64,000 nt of DNA from Streptomyces sp. NBC_00285. GTDB lineage: Bacteria > Actinomycetota > Actinomycetes > Streptomycetales > Streptomycetaceae. Position 1 is the stretch's first letter; each line of letters starts with the position of its first letter. The translations under genes were made by a program, and so were the position numbers. The stretch lies in NCBI RefSeq assembly GCF_036174265.1, contig NZ_CP108055.1:6572001-6636000 (forward strand), written 5' to 3'. This document shows positions 59,233 to 64,000 of this stretch, piece by piece. Below the pieces are notes generated by a model. The model made no database searches, had not been told where the DNA came from, and worked only from the letters and a program-made list of their open reading frames with translations.

Positions 59233-60882
59233 ATGGCGGTCGTGATCCTGATGACCGCTCGCCGCTCGTTGTTGTCGCCCCTGCTCATCCGGCTGCGTGA
59301 CCGGACGCCCGGCTTGGCCGCCGGCCTTCTGGGCGGCGCGGTGGCTGCCGGTCTTGGGCTCGGTTCGTTCGCCGTGCTCGTGATCGTGCTGTGGATCAGT
59401 TCGCCGTATCCCGACAGCGGGCCGGGCGGCGCGCTGCACGTGGCCACCGCCCTGTGGCTGCTCGCGCACGGGGCCGAACTGGTCCGCGCGGACACGCTCT
59501 CCGGTGGCCCCGCGCCCGTCGGTCTCACCCCCCTGCTGCTGCTCGCGCTGCCGTTGTGGCTGGTGCACCGGGCGGCGCGGGACGCGGCCGGCGGGGACGA
59601 GGAGTCGCCCCTGGTGCCCGCGCGGACGGCGTGGGCCGGGGTCGTGCTCGGATACCTCGCCGTCGGCGCGGCCGCCGCGCTGTACGCGTCCGGCGGGGAA
59701 CTGCGGCCCTCCTGGGCGTGGACCTGCGTATGCCTGCCGGCCCTCGTCATGGGCGCGGCCGGGGCCGGGGTGTGGACGGCGTACGGCCGTCCCTCCGAGG
59801 CGGTGGACGCCGTACTGGTGCTGCTGCCCGCGGGAGTGCGTCGGCTCGTCCTCGGGGCGGAGGCCCGGGAACGGCTCGGCGCCGCGGCTCGGGCCGCGGG
59901 GGCCGGGGTGGCGGTGCTCGTCGGAGGCGGGGCAGTACTGCTGGGGGTGTCGCTGGTGGTGCACGGCGGGACCGCGCGGGCGTCGTTCCTCCAGCTGACG
60001 GAGGGGTGGTCGGGCCGGTTCGCCGTCCTGCTCCTCTGCGTGACGCTGTTGCCCAACGCGGCGGTATGGGCGGTGAGTTACGCCGTCGGGCCCGGGTTCG
60101 TCCTCGGGGCCGGGCATGTCGTGGGACCGCTGTCGTCGGATCCCGCGCCGCTGTTGCCGCCGTTCCCGCTGCTGGCGGTGGTGCCGGAGCCGGGGACCGG
60201 GGGGCCGGTGCACTGGGCGGCGGGAGCGGTGCCGTTGGTGGCCGGGGTGGTGGCCGGCTGGTTCGTGGGGCGCGCCGGAAGCGCGGGCCAGGGGGATGCG
60301 GCGGGCGCGGCCTGGCCACGGCGGCGGACGGCGGGGGCCGCCTGGTGGGCGGCGGTGTTGTGCGCGGTGGCGGTCACCGTGTTGGCCGCGTCGGCCGGAG
60401 GTCCGCTGGGAGTGAGCGCGCTGGCCCGGTTCGGGCCGGTGTGGTGGCAGGTGGGCGGGGCGGCGTTGGCATGGCTCGCCGGGGTGGGAGTGCCGGTGGC
60501 CCTCGGGGTGCGGGCCTGGCGGTGCCGGACCCGGGGCGGGGTGCGGGCGTGGCTCCAGCGACGGAAGACGGCGGCCGTGCAAGGGATCGGACCGGTGGAG
60601 CCGGTGGAGGCTGTGAAGGCGCTCGCCCCGCAGGACGCCCTCCCCTACAACCTGGACGAGACCTATGACCGCCACGGCACCGATGACCGGGCCGACACCT
60701 ACGACCAGGACGACACCTACGAGCCGTACGACTTCCTGCCCGCCGCGCCCATGGCGGGGGCTGGGCTGCCCTCGCTCACGCCCTGGCACGAGGATGTGTC
60801 ACGCGAGAGCCGCTGGGCCGCGCTGAAGGAGGCGTCCACACCGCTGGAGAAACCTCTCGAAGAGCCCCCGGCCGGCGACTGA
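59233..60882 (+). CDS. perM: PerM-like (DUF6350) multi-pass membrane protein, cell-division related
   Basis: 549 residues, 9-10 hydrophobic segments up to about residue 430, then an acidic Tyr/Asp-rich cytoplasmic tail with repeats of the form YDx[17 protein letters not shown]. Its place between sucCD and purNH is the same as perM (Rv0955) in mycobacteria, where the protein supports divisome stability and persistence. The call rests on topology and synteny. ATG 59233 (ATG 59251 possible); weak ribosome site GGGAG. Confidence 0.78.
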   Translation: MAVVILMTARRSLLSPLLIRLRDRTPGLAAGLLGGAVAAGLGLGSFAVLVIVLWISSPYPDSGPGGALHVATALWLLAHGAELVRADTLSGGPAPVGLTPLLLLALPLWLVHRAARDAAGGDEESPLVPARTAWAGVVLGYLAVGAAAALYASGGELRPSWAWTCVCLPALVMGAAGAGVWTAYGRPSEAVDAVLVLLPAGVRRLVLGAEARERLGAAARAAGAGVAVLVGGGAVLLGVSLVVHGGTARASFLQLTEGWSGRFAVLLLCVTLLPNAAVWAVSYAVGPGFVLGAGHVVGPLSSDPAPLLPPFPLLAVVPEPGTGGPVHWAAGAVPLVAGVVAGWFVGRAGSAGQGDAAGAAWPRRRTAGAAWWAAVLCAVAVTVLAASAGGPLGVSALARFGPVWWQVGGAALAWLAGVGVPVALGVRAWRCRTRGGVRAWLQRRKTAAVQGIGPVEPVEAVKALAPQDALPYNLDETYDRHGTDDRADTYDQDDTYEPYDFLPAAPMAGAGLPSLTPWHEDVSRESRWAALKEASTPLEKPLEEPPAGD

Positions 60883-60913
60883 ACGCCGGACCACCGACCG
60901 CCGGACCACCGAC

Positions 60914-61714
60914 TCAGTTGTCCATGCCCGGCAGGTTGCGCAGTCCCTTCGGGAGCAGGTCGGAGCAGGACTGCTGCGCCGTGTTGGTCAGGGCGTCGTT
61001 CCTGCAGGTGTAGTAGTCGCTGTACACGAACTGCATGACGAAGCCGGAGGCCACCAGGACGAGCGCCAGGGAGGACGTGACCAGGCCGCTCATCGCCGCC
61101 GTGGTCTGCGGGCGGGCCGACTGCGGCGGGACCGGGGTGTCGGGGTCGGCGGTGCCGGGCTTGGCGCGCAGGGCGCTGATGGCCCAGTACAGGGCCGGAG
61201 CGCCCAGCAGCAGGGCCACGTAGGGCCAGCCGAAGAGGGCGAAGAAGAAGGCCCACATACCGGAGAGCAGTGCGTAGCGGGCGCGGCGCTGGGCGGGGTC
61301 CGTCGGGTCCCAGCGCTGGTTCGGACCCGTGGTGCCCTGGCCTTCGGGGCTCCCGCCGGGACCGGAGCCCTGGCGCTGGCCGAAGCCGCCGTCGGAGCGG
61401 CCGGGCTGGCGGTCGCTCCACTGACTGCCCCACGGGGTGTAGCCGCTCTTCCCACCGCCCTGGTCCTGGTCGCTGTCCGAGCCCTCGGGGCGGCGCGGCT
61501 GCCAGGGGCGGTCCGGGGTGCCCTCGGGCGGCGGGGCGAACGGGTTGTCCTTGTCGGCCGTACCGCCCCGGTCGTCGCCGTTCTTCTTGCCGGAAGGGCC
61601 CGAGGGCGCGTCCGGCGGCGAGGCGGGCTGCTCCCGCAGCAGCATGCCGCTGCGCTCCCCTCCCTGCACGGACTGCCGGGGGAGTGTGAGGAGTCGCAGG
61701 CTGCGGTCCGACAT
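60914..61714 (-). CDS. Pro/Gly-rich membrane protein of unknown function
   Basis: 266 residues. A long hydrophilic Gly/Pro/Ser/Asp-rich N-terminal half (1-165), then three to four membrane segments ([33 protein letters not shown] and [24 protein letters not shown]) and a short tail with two Cys ([19 protein letters not shown]). Similar in layout to Rv0954 of mycobacteria, which also lies next to perM. Start: ATG 61714 gives coding-like codon use from the first residue; ATG 61645 has a stronger ribosome site (GGGAGGGGAG). Confidence 0.75.
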   Translation of the reverse strand: MSDRSLRLLTLPRQSVQGGERSGMLLREQPASPPDAPSGPSGKKNGDDRGGTADKDNPFAPPPEGTPDRPWQPRRPEGSDSDQDQGGGKSGYTPWGSQWSDRQPGRSDGGFGQRQGSGPGGSPEGQGTTGPNQRWDPTDPAQRRARYALLSGMWAFFFALFGWPYVALLLGAPALYWAISALRAKPGTADPDTPVPPQSARPQTTAAMSGLVTSSLALVLVASGFVMQFVYSDYYTCRNDALTNTAQQSCSDLLPKGLRNLPGMDN

Positions 61715-61914
61715 CAAGTGAGCGTCTTCCCCTTGAAGGATGTGGCGTGCATGGCTACGTGAAACGAACGGGAACGGTTCGTCCGGCCCGCCGACGCGAG
61801 CCGTCATCCCGTGAACGCAGCGCACGTCACCCGCGTTCCCGTACCGGTCCCTCCCAGACGCTACCTTCCGGCCACGCCCCCGTCCCGTGGGGGCCTTCCG
61901 GTGTGCCGGTATCG

Positions 61915-61942
61915 TTGCTGACGTTCGGCCGCTTCGTAGACT
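61915..61942 (+). promoter_or_regulatory. promoter of purNH
   Basis: TTGCTG (61915-61920), 16-base spacer, TAGACT (61937-61942); the GTG start is 68 bases downstream. Confidence 0.5.
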
Positions 61943-62010
61943 TCCCCGTATCCGGGGGCCCGAAGCATTCGTACGACCCTACAAACGCTCCCCCGAGAAA
62001 GGGCCCCGCC

Positions 62011-62658
62011 GTGGCCGCCAAGCCCGTGGCCGTGCAGGCCAAGCCGGTCAAGCGCCTGGTCGTGCTGGTCTCCGGATCCGGTACGAACCTTCAGGCGCTG
62101 CTGGACGGCATCGCGAAGGCCGGGCCCGAGGAGTACGGCGCCGAGATCGTGGCCGTCGGCGCCGACCGGGAGAACATCGAGGGGCTCGCGCGGGCCGAGC
62201 GGGCCGGGCTGCCGACCTTCGTGTGCAGGGTCAGGGACCACGAGACCCGCGAGGAGTGGGACGCCGCGCTCGCCGAGGCCGTCTCCGCCCACGAACCGGA
62301 CCTCGTGGTGTCCGCCGGGTTCATGAAGATCGTGGGCAAGGAGTTCCTCGCCCGGTTCGGCGGGCGGTTCGTCAACACCCATCCCGCGCTGCTGCCCAGT
62401 TTTCCGGGGGCCCACGGAGTGCGCGACGCGCTCGCGTACGGAGCCAGGGTCACCGGCTGCACCGTCCACTTCGTCGACGACGGCGTCGACACCGGACCGA
62501 TCATCGCCCAGGGCGTGGTGGAGATCCGGGACGAGGACGACGAGAGCGCTCTGCACGAGCGCATCAAGGAAGTCGAGCGAAGACTGCTCGTCGAGGTCGT
62601 GGGGCGGATCGCCCGCAACGGCCATCGCATTGAGGGACGAAAGGTAGTTATCCAGTGA
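62011..62658 (+). CDS. purN: phosphoribosylglycinamide formyltransferase
   Basis: 215 residues. Transfers the formyl group from N10-formyl-THF to GAR in purine synthesis. Formyltransferase motifs [14 protein letters not shown], the catalytic Asn/His segment [22 protein letters not shown] and Asp in [14 protein letters not shown] are present. GTG start at 62011 with GAAAGGG about 8 bases upstream. Its stop overlaps the purH start (GTGA). Confidence 0.97.
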   Translation: MAAKPVAVQAKPVKRLVVLVSGSGTNLQALLDGIAKAGPEEYGAEIVAVGADRENIEGLARAERAGLPTFVCRVRDHETREEWDAALAEAVSAHEPDLVVSAGFMKIVGKEFLARFGGRFVNTHPALLPSFPGAHGVRDALAYGARVTGCTVHFVDDGVDTGPIIAQGVVEIRDEDDESALHERIKEVERRLLVEVVGRIARNGHRIEGRKVVIQ

Positions 62659-64000
62659 CCGCCGAGAGCATCGAGAACGGCAAGCGGGCCATCCGTCGCG
62701 CGCTCGTCAGCGTCTATGACAAGACCGGGCTCGAAGAGCTCGCCCGCGGGCTGCACGAGGCCGGCGTGGAACTCGTCTCCACCGGGTCCACCGCGGGCCG
62801 TATCGCCGCCGCCGGCGTCCCCGTCACCAAGGTCGAGGAGCTCACCGGCTTCCCCGAGTGCCTCGACGGCCGCGTCAAGACCCTGCACCCGCGCGTGCAC
62901 GCCGGCATCCTCGCGGACCTGCGGCTGGAGGACCACCGGCAGCAGCTGGCCGAGCTGGGCATCGAGCCGTTCGACCTGGTCGTCAGCAACCTCTACCCGT
63001 TCCGCGAGACCGTCGCGTCCGGTGCCACCCCCGACGAGTGCGTCGAGCAGATCGACATCGGCGGCCCGTCGATGGTCCGCGCGGCCGCCAAGAACCACCC
63101 GTCCGTCGCGATCGTCACCAGCCCCGCGCGGTACGCGGACGTCCTCGCCGCGGTCAAGGACGGCGGCTTCGGCCTCGCCGTCCGCAAGCGGCTCGCGGCG
63201 GAGGCCTTCCAGCACACGGCGTCGTACGACGTGGCGGTCGCGAGCTGGTTCGCGAGCGAGTACGCGCCGGTCGACGAGTCGCAGTTCCCCGACTTCCTCG
63301 GCGCGACCTGGGAGCGCGAGAACACCCTGCGCTACGGCGAGAACCCGCACCAGCCGGCCGCGCTCTACGTCGACGGCAGCGGTGGCGGTCTCGCGCAGGC
63401 CGAGCAGCTGCACGGCAAGGAGATGTCGTACAACAACTACACGGACACGGACGCCGCCCGCCGTGCCGCGTACGACTACGCCGAGCCCTGTGTCGCGATC
63501 ATCAAGCACGCCAACCCGTGCGGTATCGCGATCGGTTCGGACGTCGCCGAGGCGCACCGCAAGGCGCACGCGTGTGACCCCCTGTCGGCGTTCGGCGGCG
63601 TGATCGCGGTCAACCGCCCTGTGACGAAGGAGCTGGCCGAGCAGGTCGCCCCGATCTTCACCGAGGTCATCGTCGCGCCCGACTACGAGGAGGGCGCGCT
63701 GGAGATCCTCGCCAAGCGGAAGAACCTCCGCGTGCTGAAGACCCCGGCCGGCCCGTCCAACGTGGTCGAGCTGAAGCCGATCGACGGTGGCGTGCTGCTC
63801 CAGGTCACCGACCGCCTCCAGGCCGACGGCGACGACCCGGCCAACTGGACGCTGGCGACGGGCGACGCGCTCTCCGCGTCCGACCTCGCCGACCTCGCCT
63901 TCGCGTGGAAGGCCTGCCGCGCGGTGAAGTCCAACGCGATCCTGCTGGCCAAGGACGGTGCCTCGGTCGGCGTCGGCATGGGCCAGGTCAACCGCGTCGA
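62655..64000 (+). CDS. purH: bifunctional AICAR formyltransferase / IMP cyclohydrolase (3' end outside window)
   Basis: The first 448 codons are present; the full protein is about 525 residues. N-terminal MGS-like IMP cyclohydrolase domain ([42 protein letters not shown]) and the AICAR transformylase domain with the active-site K284-H285 in KHANPCG and [10 protein letters not shown]. Catalyses the last two steps to IMP. The GTG at 62655 overlaps the purN TGA, giving translational coupling. Confidence 0.96.
   Translation, partial: MTAESIENGKRAIRRALVSVYDKTGLEELARGLHEAGVELVSTGSTAGRIAAAGVPVTKVEELTGFPECLDGRVKTLHPRVHAGILADLRLEDHRQQLAELGIEPFDLVVSNLYPFRETVASGATPDECVEQIDIGGPSMVRAAAKNHPSVAIVTSPARYADVLAAVKDGGFGLAVRKRLAAEAFQHTASYDVAVASWFASEYAPVDESQFPDFLGATWERENTLRYGENPHQPAALYVDGSGGGLAQAEQLHGKEMSYNNYTDTDAARRAAYDYAEPCVAIIKHANPCGIAIGSDVAEAHRKAHACDPLSAFGGVIAVNRPVTKELAEQVAPIFTEVIVAPDYEEGALEILAKRKNLRVLKTPAGPSNVVELKPIDGGVLLQVTDRLQADGDDPANWTLATGDALSASDLADLAFAWKACRAVKSNAILLAKDGASVGVGMGQVNRV

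Overview
The window is chromosomal DNA of a high-GC actinomycete, almost certainly a Streptomyces. Evidence: GC above 70% with strong G/C at third codon positions, many GTG and a few TTG starts, leaderless-looking starts placed 7-9 bases after a TAnnnT element, a large set of membrane-anchored Ser/Thr kinases, LAxTG sortase motifs, and long rightward and leftward housekeeping blocks. No phage, insertion sequence, tRNA, rRNA or CRISPR array was seen.

Layout. 0-4.5 kb: a nucleotide-sugar dehydrogenase homologue without its catalytic Cys, a second-type glycerol-3-phosphate dehydrogenase (glpD), and a secreted serine hydrolase. 4.8-17.2 kb: six consecutive same-strand PknB-type genes, five with intact kinase motifs and one clear pseudokinase; all end in one membrane helix plus a related extracellular domain. 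17.4-20.8 kb: an aldehyde dehydrogenase followed by a GMC/cholesterol-oxidase-like flavoenzyme. 20.9-28.4 kb: a sortase-anchored surface protein, a membrane protein, chorismate mutase with an attenuator-like leader, guaA, a pyridoxamine-phosphate-oxidase-fold protein, a class II aldolase and a DUF4429/SHOCT protein. 28.7-34.7 kb: membrane proteins and a PspC/LiaF-like protein divergent from a PspC-domain histidine kinase and its LuxR-type regulator (an envelope-stress module). 34.7-38.2 kb: two paralogous NlpC/P60 wall hydrolases, one behind a c-di-AMP (ydaO-type) riboswitch. 38.4-42.6 kb: pcrA/uvrD1 and an M23 peptidase. 42.9-44.7 kb: a lipase-like hydrolase and a free-standing B12-binding protein. 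44.8-53.4 kb: a divergent SWIM-finger/DUF5691 pair and a MoxR ATPase/DUF5682/VWA operon. 53.6-55.9 kb: a secreted low-complexity protein, a decayed reading frame, a 73-bp non-coding tandem repeat and terminators. 56.0-64.0 kb: sucC-sucD, a sigma-like membrane protein, a PerM homologue, a Pro-rich membrane protein and purN-purH (purH runs off the end).

How it fits together. The order pcrA, M23 peptidase, sucC, sucD, perM, purN, purH matches the uvrD1-Rv0950c-sucCD-perM-purNH block of mycobacteria, but here the MoxR system and neighbours sit inside it. The most interesting point is that the divergent SWIM/DUF5691 and MoxR/DUF5682/VWA units face each other across an inverted pair of TTGTCAGTG elements that fit the LexA-independent DNA-damage promoter pattern (RecA-NDp/PafBC type, TTGTCRGTG-N8-TAnnnT), and pcrA has the same element. 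This suggests an uncharacterised MoxR-VWA chaperone or conflict system switched on by DNA damage.
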